Below, piece by piece: positions 26,261-33,933 of a stretch of DNA of 64,000 bases; position 1 is the stretch's first letter; each line of letters starts with the position of its first letter. The notes beneath the pieces were generated by a model, which was given only the letters and a program-made list of their open reading frames with translations, ran no database searches and was not told the DNA's origin. This DNA comes from Serratia rhizosphaerae. Its GTDB lineage: Bacteria; Pseudomonadota; Gammaproteobacteria; Enterobacterales; Enterobacteriaceae. The translations under genes were made by a program, and so were the position numbers. The stretch is from positions 2,790,001 to 2,854,000 of the forward strand of contig NZ_CP041764.1 in assembly GCF_009817885.1 (NCBI RefSeq), written 5' to 3'.

Positions 26261-26848
26261 TTAGCGGAAAATGGCGCGACCGATAGCCTGCGCCCTTTCC
26301 AAGCAGGCTTCCGGGCTGCCCATTTCCGGCATCAGCAGTACTTCGCTGGTTAGCACCGGCGCGCCGCAATAGTCGAAAATACCGTGGCCTACCTGGGTGT
26401 TGAAAGCGTCGGCGTAGCCGCGTTTGACAAAGGTCTGCCGGTTAACCGCCCCCAACGCCACCAGATGCACCGGCAGGTGCGCCAGTTTCTTCACTACGGT
26501 GTCGCCGGAGGTGTCGTCATAGGCCCAGCCGTTGGTAAATACGCGATCGATCCAGCCTTTCAGCAGACCCGGCATCGACCACCAGTAAACGGGGAACACC
26601 AGTACCAACGCATCGGCGCGGTCGATACGCGCCTGTTCGGCGAGCACGTCGGGCGGGACGGCTCCGGTTTGCTGAAACGCCGCCATATCCGCGGCGGAAA
26701 ACGTCGGGTTGAAGCCTTCCTGCGTCAGGTCGGCGATGTCAACGGTATGCGTCGGATTGGCCGCGGTGATGCCTTCGGCGATGGCGGCGGCGCTGCCGTG
26801 CGTCAGGGAGTGCTGCAGAGGGTGAGAAACGACGATCAGTGCATGCAT
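26261..26848 (-). CDS. NAD(P)H:quinone oxidoreductase, flavodoxin-like (NQO1/KefF type)
   Basis: 195 residues of the flavodoxin-2 fold: an N-terminal MHALIVVSHPLQHSLTHG strand-loop and the FMN/FAD-binding LVFPVYWWSMPGLLKGWIDRVF motif that marks the NQO1/KefF/MdaB group. It is expected to reduce quinones or other electrophiles by two electrons in the cytoplasm. The ATG at 26848 has AGGAG eight bases upstream. It is divergent from a TetR regulator with a palindrome between them, so it is probably that regulator's target. Confidence 0.85.
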   Translation of the reverse strand: MHALIVVSHPLQHSLTHGSAAAIAEGITAANPTHTVDIADLTQEGFNPTFSAADMAAFQQTGAVPPDVLAEQARIDRADALVLVFPVYWWSMPGLLKGWIDRVFTNGWAYDDTSGDTVVKKLAHLPVHLVALGAVNRQTFVKRGYADAFNTQVGHGIFDYCGAPVLTSEVLLMPEMGSPEACLERAQAIGRAIFR

Positions 26849-26901
26849 GGAGAGACTCCTGTTGCCATGAAACGGGAACGGACGTAGTGTTGAAGACTCA
26901 C

Positions 26902-26926
26902 GGTAACCTACCAATAGTAAGTTACC
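26902..26926. promoter_or_regulatory. Palindromic operator in the quinone reductase/tetR divergent promoter
   Basis: A 10-bp inverted repeat with one mismatch, GGTAACCTAC-N5-GTAAGTTACC, centred between the two divergent genes. Size and position fit a TetR-family dimer site. Confidence 0.7.
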
Positions 26927-26965
26927 TTTAGTATATAGTGCCGTAGACAAATTAGGAGTCACCGT

Positions 26966-27586
26966 ATGGCCACAGCGCCTGCACGCCGGCGTCTATCGCG
27001 GGAAGCGCGCCACCTGCAGCTGATAGACGTGGCATGGCGGATTATTCGTGAAGAAGGGACGGAAGCGCTGACCCTTGGCCATCTGGCGCAGCAGGCCGGC
27101 GTCACCAAGCCGGTGGTTTATGACCACTTCTCCAACCGTTCCGGTTTGTTCGCCATCTTGTATAAAGAGTTCGATCGTCGTCAGACGGCGCTGATGGATG
27201 ACAACCTCCGTCGGGCGGCGCCGATGCTGGAACAGCGGGCGACGGTGATTGCCGCGTCCTATATCGAGTGCGTCCTGCAGCAGGGGCGTGAGATGCCCAG
27301 CGTGATGGCGGCGCTGACCGGTACGCCGGAGCTGGCGCAGATCCGGCAGGAGTACGCGGTAAGTTTTACGGAAAAATGCCGCGCGCTGTTTGCCCCGTTT
27401 TGCGACGGCCTGCCGCTGCACGACGCGGCGCTGCGGGGGATGCTCGGCGCTGCGGAAGGGTTGTCTGATGCCGTAGTGAACGGCGTGGTGAGCGAGCAGC
27501 AGGCCAAAGATGAGCTGTTTCAGGTGATTATCGCCATGGTGCAGCGTTGCCGCACTCTGGCTGAGGGAGGTGAACGGGATGAATAA
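26966..27586 (+). CDS. TetR-family transcriptional repressor
   Basis: 206 residues with an N-terminal TetR helix-turn-helix (EEGTEALTLGHLAQQAGVTKPVVYDHFSNRSGLF, about residues 28-62) and an alpha-helical ligand domain. It probably represses itself and the divergent quinone reductase through the palindrome at 26902-26926, with an electrophile or quinone as inducer; the ligand is not known. The last codons overlap the start of a small membrane-protein gene. Confidence 0.85.
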   Translation: MATAPARRRLSREARHLQLIDVAWRIIREEGTEALTLGHLAQQAGVTKPVVYDHFSNRSGLFAILYKEFDRRQTALMDDNLRRAAPMLEQRATVIAASYIECVLQQGREMPSVMAALTGTPELAQIRQEYAVSFTEKCRALFAPFCDGLPLHDAALRGMLGAAEGLSDAVVNGVVSEQQAKDELFQVIIAMVQRCRTLAEGGERDE

Positions 27587-28025
27587 GTCGACAAAAGCTG
27601 CACTGGTGTGGGGAGGTCTGTGCGCCATCCTGCTCTATCGCACCCTGCCGGCGGGTGTGATGATGTCATGGCAGGTTTTCCGGCAGTATGACATTCCGGT
27701 GATGCAACTGGTCGTCAGTGTGCTGATGCCGCTGCTGCCCGCGCTGGCGCCGCTGGGTTGCTTTTTCGCATTACGCGCGACGGCGGCGGAGCGCCGGCTG
27801 GCGGTGGTTATCCTACCGATGGTCGCCTGGCTGGCCTGCCAGGTGATACTGATTGTACTGTTCTATTTTATCGCCGTGAAAAGCGGCGGCCTACCGCCGT
27901 ATTCCGAAGGGCTGTCGGCCATGATGCTGCGCATGCTGAATATCAGCTTGCTGAGCAGCATGCTGGTCGTCGCGCTGACGATTGCAGCCTGCGGCTACGC
28001 GTTCTGGCGTGAAAGCCGGCGCTAA
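27579..28025 (+). CDS. Small integral membrane protein of unknown function
   Basis: 148 residues with four predicted membrane helices and basic termini. I do not recognise the family. The ATG at 27579 overlaps the end of the tetR gene by 8 bp and has GGAGG eight bases upstream inside tetR, so the two are translationally coupled. It may be part of the same stress-response unit; no function is assigned. Confidence 0.7.
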   Translation: MNKSTKAALVWGGLCAILLYRTLPAGVMMSWQVFRQYDIPVMQLVVSVLMPLLPALAPLGCFFALRATAAERRLAVVILPMVAWLACQVILIVLFYFIAVKSGGLPPYSEGLSAMMLRMLNISLLSSMLVVALTIAACGYAFWRESRR

Positions 28026-28801
28026 TCCTGCATCAGGTAACGCCCCGGCGTTTTACCCAACGCTTTTTTAAACATGGTGATAAAGGCGGTCGGGGAGTCG
28101 TAACCGAGTTCATAAGCGACGTTCTGTACCGATTCTCCCAGCACCAGCATCCGTACGGCGACCATCAGCTGCAGCTGATGGCGCCACTTGCCGAACGTCA
28201 TGCCCGTTTCCCGCCGTATAAACCGCTCAAAGCTGCGGTCGCTCATCGCCATCTTCTGCGCCCACTCGTGCAGCGTACTGCGGCTGCCGGGCGCCAGCAT
28301 GATTTCATCCGCCAGCTGTTTGATCTTGGCATTGCCGCTGATTGGCACATGCAGAAGCCCGACCGGCATCTGCGCCAGTTCGTGCATCATCACCGCCGCC
28401 AGACGGCCGGTGGGGCTGTCGGCGACGTAATCTGCCGGCAGTGTGGCGAAGTGTTTGATGATTTCACGCAGCATCAGGCTGATTTGCAGCGTACAGCACT
28501 CGTCCGGCATGCCGGGATAGTTCGGCTCGACGAACAACAGATAAATATCCACATCGCCCATTGCCCGGTTGCTGTGCTCCATCCCGCCAGGGATCCAGAC
28601 GGCGTTGCCGGTCGGCACCATCCAGTAGGCTTTGGCGACCTCACACACCAGGCCACCGCGCAGCGGCAGGATCAGCTGGCCCTTGCGGTGATGATGAAAC
28701 GGCATAGTCCGACGCGTTTCCGTGGCGGAAATGTGGAGCGCCACCGCCAGGCTGGTGTTGGTGTCAGGATCGAACTCTTCGTAGCTTTGCAGTAACGACA
28801 T
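28022..28801 (-). CDS. nimR: AraC-family regulator, NimR (YeaM)-like
   Basis: 259 residues: an N-terminal cupin sensing domain (FHHHRKGQLILPLRGGL; WIPGGMEHSN) and a C-terminal AraC helix-turn-helix (about 155-255, with NVAYELGYDSPTAFITMFKKALGKTPGRY). It is divergent from a transporter that closely matches E. coli NimT (YeaN), the same arrangement as nimR-nimT, so it is probably the repressor of that gene. It shares its last 4 bases with the convergent small membrane-protein gene. Confidence 0.75.
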   Translation of the reverse strand: MSLLQSYEEFDPDTNTSLAVALHISATETRRTMPFHHHRKGQLILPLRGGLVCEVAKAYWMVPTGNAVWIPGGMEHSNRAMGDVDIYLLFVEPNYPGMPDECCTLQISLMLREIIKHFATLPADYVADSPTGRLAAVMMHELAQMPVGLLHVPISGNAKIKQLADEIMLAPGSRSTLHEWAQKMAMSDRSFERFIRRETGMTFGKWRHQLQLMVAVRMLVLGESVQNVAYELGYDSPTAFITMFKKALGKTPGRYLMQD

Positions 28802-28931
28802 GGTAAATGGCCAAATTTAGAGATTAATTGCAGTTATATAAATATCACCACTCATTATCAAAATTTTATAATACTTCTACTCCCGTTACCGGGCCTGTAA
28901 TCCTAGCGACGCGTTACGCGGGCAAGACGTC

Positions 28932-30191
28932 ATGCTGGAAATTAACTCAGCGAATAACATTATGAAATTATTATCCTTTCGTGTGAAAAAGTCCCATCTT
29001 CTGCTAGTGGGCATACTGCTGGTGGCCGCCAACCTGCGGGCGCCTTTCACCAGTCTGGCGCCGTTGCTGGACGCCATCCGCCTCGACTTTTCCCTGAGTG
29101 CGGTACAGGCGGGCCTGATACAAACCCTGCCGCTGCTGGCGTTCGCGCTGTTTTCGCCGCTAGCCGGCAGCATTGCCGTTAAGTATGGCATTGAACGGGT
29201 GATTTTTGCGGCGCTGCTGCTGATTGCCGCCGGTATCGGCTACCGTTCTTACGGCGGTCTGTTCGGCGTGTATGGCGGCACGGTGCTGATCGGTCTGGGT
29301 ATCGCCATGGGCAACGTATTGTTGCCCAGCCTGTTAAAACGCGACTTTCCCCAGCGGGTGGCGAGCATGACCGGGCTGTACGCCCTGATTATGGGGGTTG
29401 GCGCCGCGTTAGGCTCGGCGGCCGTGGTGCCGCTGTCGCAACTGTCGGCGCTGGGCTGGAATGGCGCGCTGTTCGCCATGCTGCTGTTTCCGTTGCTGGC
29501 GATGGCGATCTGGTTTCCCCAGCTTTCCCACGGTGCAGCGCGGCTGGCGATCGCCGGTGAGCCACAGCAGCGTTCCGGTAGCGTATGGCGCGCCGCGCTG
29601 GCCTGGCAGGTGACGCTGTTCCTGGGACTTAACTCGCTGATTTATTATGTGGTGGTTGCTTGGCTGCCGTCGATTTTACGTTATCAGGGCTTCAGCGCCG
29701 AACAGGCGGGATCGCTGCACGGCGTCCTGCAGTTGGCGACCGCCGTCCCGGGGCTGTTTACCGGGCATTTGCTGGCGCGGATGAAAGACCAGCGGGCGAT
29801 CGCCGTTACGGTATCGCTGCTGGCCGCTGCCGGTCTGTTGGGGCTGCTGGCGCTGCCTGCTTTCGCGACGCTGTGGGTGGTGTTATTCGGTATCGGTGCC
29901 GGCAGCACCATTATCCTGGGGCTGGCGTTTATCGGCCTGCGTTCCGGCACGCCGGCACAGGCCGCGGCGCTCTCCGGTATGGCGCAGTGCGTCGGTTACC
30001 TGCTGGCCGTCGGCGGGCCGCCCGGCGTCGGGCTGCTGTATGACGCCACCCACAGCTGGCATGGCCCGCTGTTGATCTGCGCGGCGCTGGCGCTGGTAAT
30101 GGCGCTGGTGGGCTACCTGGCCGGGCGCGATCGCTGTTTGACGCCGGCGGAGCCGCTGAACGAAGGCCGTTTATCCGAAGAGGAAAGATAG
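28932..30191 (+). CDS. nimT: MFS transporter of the CynX/NimT family
   Basis: 419 residues with twelve membrane helices. Long stretches match E. coli NimT (YeaN), including GNVLLPSLLKRDFP, LAWQVTLFLGLNSLIYYVVVAWLPSIL and AALSGMAQCVGYLLAVGGPP. NimT exports 2-nitroimidazole, though its natural substrate is unsure. The start may instead be the ATG at 28962 (MKLLSFRV), which fits homologue lengths better; neither has a clear ribosome-binding site. The divergent regulator supports the assignment. Confidence 0.8.
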   Translation: MLEINSANNIMKLLSFRVKKSHLLLVGILLVAANLRAPFTSLAPLLDAIRLDFSLSAVQAGLIQTLPLLAFALFSPLAGSIAVKYGIERVIFAALLLIAAGIGYRSYGGLFGVYGGTVLIGLGIAMGNVLLPSLLKRDFPQRVASMTGLYALIMGVGAALGSAAVVPLSQLSALGWNGALFAMLLFPLLAMAIWFPQLSHGAARLAIAGEPQQRSGSVWRAALAWQVTLFLGLNSLIYYVVVAWLPSILRYQGFSAEQAGSLHGVLQLATAVPGLFTGHLLARMKDQRAIAVTVSLLAAAGLLGLLALPAFATLWVVLFGIGAGSTIILGLAFIGLRSGTPAQAAALSGMAQCVGYLLAVGGPPGVGLLYDATHSWHGPLLICAALALVMALVGYLAGRDRCLTPAEPLNEGRLSEEER

Positions 30192-30331
30192 CGCGGCCAT
30201 GACCGGTGAAAGAATATGCGGTGTGCCATGTTGACAGGGCGGCTGTTGACTGACGCCGCTTTACGTTCTCGGAATACATCAGTCATGGAGGTTGTATAAG
30301 GACAATCAGGATAAGACTGTCCTGAATATTC

Positions 30332-30352
30332 GCCGGGCTACCGGCCGTTTTT
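30332..30352 (+). terminator. Rho-independent terminator after nimT
   Basis: A 5-bp GC stem GCCGG/CCGGC with a 4-nt loop followed by CGTTTTT, about 140 bp after nimT and 36 bp before the convergent reductase gene. Confidence 0.6.
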
Positions 30353-30387
30353 GAGCGTGGGCGTCAGGGGAGAAAAATGCGGACGGC

Positions 30388-31416
30388 CTACGCCGCCTCG
30401 CCAATGTTCACCACCACTTTGCCGAAGGCGCCGCTTTCCACACGCGCCAGCGCCAGCGGCAATGCTTCCAGCGGGTACACGCTGTCGATAACCGGTGTGA
30501 GGCCGTTGGCGTCGAAGGCGGCGCACATCTCGCTCAACGCCCGGCGATGGCCGGTGCCGATGCCGTAAATCGCCAGATCCTTAAACAGGATCGGCTCCAG
30601 CGGCGACGACACGGTAAAGCCTTCCAGCGCGCCGATCAGATGGATTTTTCCGCCGATGGCGCACATCGCCGCCGCCTGTCCCAGGTGCGTGCCGCCCGCC
30701 AGCTCAAGAATGTGGTCGACTCCCCGATCGGCGGTCAACTGCAGGACGGCGTCGACCATGCCCAGCGCGTTACGATCGATAACCGCATCGGCTCCCAGCT
30801 GTTTTACCGCCGCCATTTTGCCGGCGCTGGTGGCGACAAGGGTTTTGGCGCCCAGCATGTTGGCGATTTGCAAACCAAACAGCGCTACGCCGCCGCTGCC
30901 TTCAATCAGCACGCTGTCTCCCGGCTGCAGGTTGCCGCGCTCCACCAGGGCAAACCAGGCGGTCAGCGCCGCACAGGGCAGCGTGCTGGCGGCAGCGTGG
31001 CTGAGCGAGGCGGGTTTAGCCACCAGCCAGTCTGCTTTCATCGCCACATATTCCGCCAGTACGCCGGGGTAAAAGCCGCCCAGAGTGCGGTAAGCCAGCT
31101 CGCGCGCGTTGCCGGGGCGTGCACCGTCGAGCCACTCCGGGGCAAAGACTGAGATGACCTCATCCCCCGGCGCAAAGCGGCTGACCTGGCTGCCGGCCGC
31201 CACCACGCGCCCCGAAAGGTCAGAACCGGGGGTAAACGGAAAGCGCAGCGGTAAGCCGCGTCCGCTGTCGATCACCCAATTATCGCGGTGATTCAGGGCG
31301 ACCGACATCACCTGCACCAGCACTTCATCTTCTGCCGGGCGGGGGCGCGCCGCCGTCTGTAGCGCCAGCGATTGGCGTCCGAAACCGTTCATTTCCCAAC
31401 GTCGCATAGTGTTCAC
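30388..31416 (-). CDS. Medium-chain dehydrogenase/reductase, quinone-reductase-like
   Basis: 342 residues of the MDR superfamily: a GroES-like N-terminal domain (about 1-130) and a Rossmann domain with SVLIEGSGGVALFGLQIANMLGA. The usual catalytic zinc cysteine after the first strand is replaced (ALNHRDNWV), so it is probably a zinc-independent NAD(P)H-dependent oxidoreductase of the quinone reductase branch. The GTG at 31416 is ten bases after AGGAG and is preferred over the ATG three codons in. It is divergent from a LysR regulator. Confidence 0.8.
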   Translation of the reverse strand: MNTMRRWEMNGFGRQSLALQTAARPRPAEDEVLVQVMSVALNHRDNWVIDSGRGLPLRFPFTPGSDLSGRVVAAGSQVSRFAPGDEVISVFAPEWLDGARPGNARELAYRTLGGFYPGVLAEYVAMKADWLVAKPASLSHAAASTLPCAALTAWFALVERGNLQPGDSVLIEGSGGVALFGLQIANMLGAKTLVATSAGKMAAVKQLGADAVIDRNALGMVDAVLQLTADRGVDHILELAGGTHLGQAAAMCAIGGKIHLIGALEGFTVSSPLEPILFKDLAIYGIGTGHRRALSEMCAAFDANGLTPVIDSVYPLEALPLALARVESGAFGKVVVNIGEAA

Positions 31417-31520
31417 AAGTTGTTTTCTCCTCTGAGGGTTGAGGCATTCATTGTGTCGCAGGTAGAAAGGTGAATTAATACCCTATAATCCGCATGAACT
31501 GATGAATAAGGCACAGCAAT

Positions 31521-32435
31521 ATGAAAGGGGCCGATTACGCTGAGCTGGCCGTCTTTATGGCGGTGGCTAAAGAGAGGAGTTTCCGTCGGGCGGCACAGCG
31601 GCTGGGGCTGTCGCCGTCGGCGGCGAGCCATGCGATCCGCGCGTTGGAACAGCGGCTGCACGTCAGGCTGTTTAACCGCACCACGCGCAGCGTCGCGCTG
31701 ACGGAGGCCGGTTCACGGCTGATGGCGCAGCTGGAGCCGGCGATGGCTGCGCTGGAAAGTGCGATACAGGGGGCGGGAGAGGCGCAGCGGACGCCGCGCG
31801 GTATGCTGCGCATCAGTATGCCGCGCCTGGCCGGGCATCTGGTGATCGTACCGGCGATTGAACGTTTTATGGCGCGCTATCCGGATATCCGTCTGGAGAT
31901 GCTGCTGGATGACAACCTGCAGGATATTGTCGCCGCAGGGTTCGATGCCGGCATCCGTTCGTGCGACCGGGTGCCGAAGGATATGATTGCGGTCAGGCTG
32001 ACGGCGGATCTGCAGATGGTGGTGGTGGCCGCGCCGGGCTGTTTTCAGACGCAGCCGCCGCCGGCGACGCCGGAGGAGATTGTCCGCCACCGCTGCATCA
32101 ACTACCGCTGGAGCGGCAACGGCGCCCAGTATCGCTGGCGTCTCAGCCGCGCCGGTGAGCGCATCGAGGTGGACATCGACCCCACCCTGACGGTCAACGA
32201 TATTGATCTGCTGTTGGCCGCCGCCGAGCAGGGGGCGGGGCTGGCGTTACTGGAAGCCCAGTGCGTAGCGCCGGCGCTGCGCCGGGGCACGCTGGTGCGG
32301 GTGCTGCCGCAGTGGTGTAAACCGGTCGCGGGGTTTCACCTGTACTACCCGCGTAATGGGTTTATGACGCCGCAGATGCGGGCGTTTGTTGATTTTATGC
32401 GGCTGGATATGGCCGCAGAAACGCGGCAAGAGTAA
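31521..32435 (+). CDS. LysR-family transcriptional regulator
   Basis: 304 residues: N-terminal winged helix-turn-helix (FMAVAKERSFRRAAQRLGLSPSAASHAIRALEQRL, about residues 10-45) and a LysR substrate-binding domain. Divergent orientation relative to the MDR reductase with about 100 bp between them suggests that it regulates that gene. The inducer is unknown. Confidence 0.85.
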   Translation: MKGADYAELAVFMAVAKERSFRRAAQRLGLSPSAASHAIRALEQRLHVRLFNRTTRSVALTEAGSRLMAQLEPAMAALESAIQGAGEAQRTPRGMLRISMPRLAGHLVIVPAIERFMARYPDIRLEMLLDDNLQDIVAAGFDAGIRSCDRVPKDMIAVRLTADLQMVVVAAPGCFQTQPPPATPEEIVRHRCINYRWSGNGAQYRWRLSRAGERIEVDIDPTLTVNDIDLLLAAAEQGAGLALLEAQCVAPALRRGTLVRVLPQWCKPVAGFHLYYPRNGFMTPQMRAFVDFMRLDMAAETRQE

Positions 32436-32548
32436 TGCATATCACAAAACAGAAGGAAGTCGCGTGGTATATAGAGAGGAAAATCATCGTCTTTCTGAAG
32501 GTGAGTATTAACGGAACGTGATGTTGATATAACAACAAGGAGCGTAGT

Positions 32549-33457
32549 ATGAGAACGATAATCAGCGTAGCGATCGCAGTGGGTTTACTCGGCGGCTCAC
32601 TGCCGGCCTGCGCCGCGCAGACGCTGGAGCAGCAACAGCAGCTGAAAATTATCAGCTATAACGCCTACTGGGGGATGAAGTCCGACACCTCGAAGGGGAA
32701 ACAGAAGTTTGCCGAATGGGCCAGGCGGCAGGATGCCGATATTATCGCCTGGCAGGAGATGAACCACTTTACCCGCGAGACGCTGGAGGCCTTTGCCCAG
32801 AGCTACGGGCACCGCTATGCGGTGCTGCTGAAAGAGCCGAAGGTGGCGGGCGACGATGAATTTTTCCCGACGGCAATCACCGCCAAATACCCGATTGTCA
32901 ATGTACGCAAGATGGTGGATAACCTCTGGCACGGCGCGCTGTTTGCCGATGTCGGTCACTATCACTTTGTGGTCACACATATGAACCCGTTCCGCACCTC
33001 GCAGCGGATTGATGAGATGAACCTGATTCTGGATTCCATCAAATATGGTGCGGATCCGAACGGCAAATGGATCATTGCCGGCGACCTCAACTCTTTCTCG
33101 CCGTTGGATAAAAACGGCTATAACGAGAGCGAGATGGTGAAGGAGCTGCAGGATAAAGAGGCCAAACGGCCGGTGCTGCAAAACCTGGTGAACGGCAAAA
33201 TGGACTACACCGTGCAGCAAAATATCTTGTCGCGCGGCTTTATTGACGTGCTGAAGCAGAAGTATCCGGATACGTTCGTCGCCACCGCGCCGACGAAAAT
33301 CTTCTATGACCAGGCCAAGACGCCGTTGCGCTATGACTACATTTATGTCTCTCCGGCGATGAAGAACGACGTGGCAGAGGTAAAAGTGCTGCGCGATGCG
33401 TTTACCGACCAGTACTCGGATCACTATCCGGTGCAGATGATTATTCGCAACCGCTAA
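32549..33457 (+). CDS. Exported endonuclease/exonuclease/phosphatase (EEP) family protein
   Basis: 302 residues with a signal peptide (cleavage after CAA, about residue 23) and the EEP fold of DNase I and bacterial sphingomyelinases. Motifs: KIISYNAYWG, AWQEMNHFT (metal-binding glutamate), WIIAGDLNSFSP (GDxN) and the terminal catalytic YSDHYPVQ (SDH). Substrate could be a phospholipid head group, nucleic acid or another phosphodiester; I cannot tell which. AAGGAG precedes the ATG. It appears to be a single-gene unit. Confidence 0.75.
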   Translation: MRTIISVAIAVGLLGGSLPACAAQTLEQQQQLKIISYNAYWGMKSDTSKGKQKFAEWARRQDADIIAWQEMNHFTRETLEAFAQSYGHRYAVLLKEPKVAGDDEFFPTAITAKYPIVNVRKMVDNLWHGALFADVGHYHFVVTHMNPFRTSQRIDEMNLILDSIKYGADPNGKWIIAGDLNSFSPLDKNGYNESEMVKELQDKEAKRPVLQNLVNGKMDYTVQQNILSRGFIDVLKQKYPDTFVATAPTKIFYDQAKTPLRYDYIYVSPAMKNDVAEVKVLRDAFTDQYSDHYPVQMIIRNR

Positions 33458-33505
33458 GCGGCCTGCCCTTGGAAGCGCGCGCTTCATCTCTATAATAAGA
33501 CCGCC

Positions 33506-33528
33506 GCAGTGTGGAAGATCCACGCTGC
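33506..33528 (+). other. Hairpin downstream of the EEP-family gene
   Basis: A 10-bp stem (GCAGTGTGGA with TCCACGCTGC, one G-U pair) and a 3-nt loop, about 50 bp past the stop codon and before the copper promoter. There is no U tract. Confidence 0.4.
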
Positions 33529-33608
33529 AGCCAGATTACGCCATTCCCCCGTGCGGCGCTGATTTCTCTGAGCCGCCGCGTCAAATAAAAAATACTTTGC
33601 AAAAAAGA

Positions 33609-33639
33609 TTGACCTTGACGTTAGGTCAAGGTTGACGAT
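33609..33639 (+). promoter_or_regulatory. MerR/CueR-type copper-responsive promoter
   Basis: A -35 element TTGACC (33609-33614) overlaps a perfect dyad ACCTTGAC-N5-GTCAAGGT (33612-33632), and a -10-like GACGAT follows with a 19-bp spacer. A long spacer filled by a dyad is the hallmark of MerR-family promoters, and the E. coli copA promoter also starts TTGACCTT. No cueR gene is present next to it. Confidence 0.8.
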
Positions 33640-33667
33640 GGGGATCAACTTACGCAAGGAGCCATTG

Positions 33668-33877
33668 ATGAATCATCTACAGCTGCATATTCCGACGATG
33701 AAGTGCGGCGGCTGCGCCGCCTCGATCGCCAAAATGGTCAAAGCGCGGGATCCGCTGGCGCAGATCGATGCCGACCCGGCAACCAAGCGGGTGATTATTA
33801 CCAGCCGCGTTGACGGCGCCGAACTGATGGCCGAGCTGGCTGCGGCCGGTTTCCACGCCAGCGTCGAGTCTGACTGA
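33668..33877 (+). CDS. CopZ-like heavy-metal-binding protein
   Basis: A 69-residue single HMA domain with a metal-binding MKCGGCAAS motif near the N-terminus and a ferredoxin-like length. It probably acts as a cytoplasmic copper chaperone delivering Cu(I) to CopA, whose gene follows 56 bp downstream. The ATG at 33668 has AAGGAG seven bases upstream; a longer frame would start inside the promoter. Sequence outside the motif is diverged from the HMA domains of the neighbouring CopA. Confidence 0.88.
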   Translation: MNHLQLHIPTMKCGGCAASIAKMVKARDPLAQIDADPATKRVIITSRVDGAELMAELAAAGFHASVESD

Positions 33878-33933
33878 ACAGCAAAAGGAGCGCCCTGTGG
33901 TATGACGGGGCGCTGTCGCAGGAGGAGTTTTTT

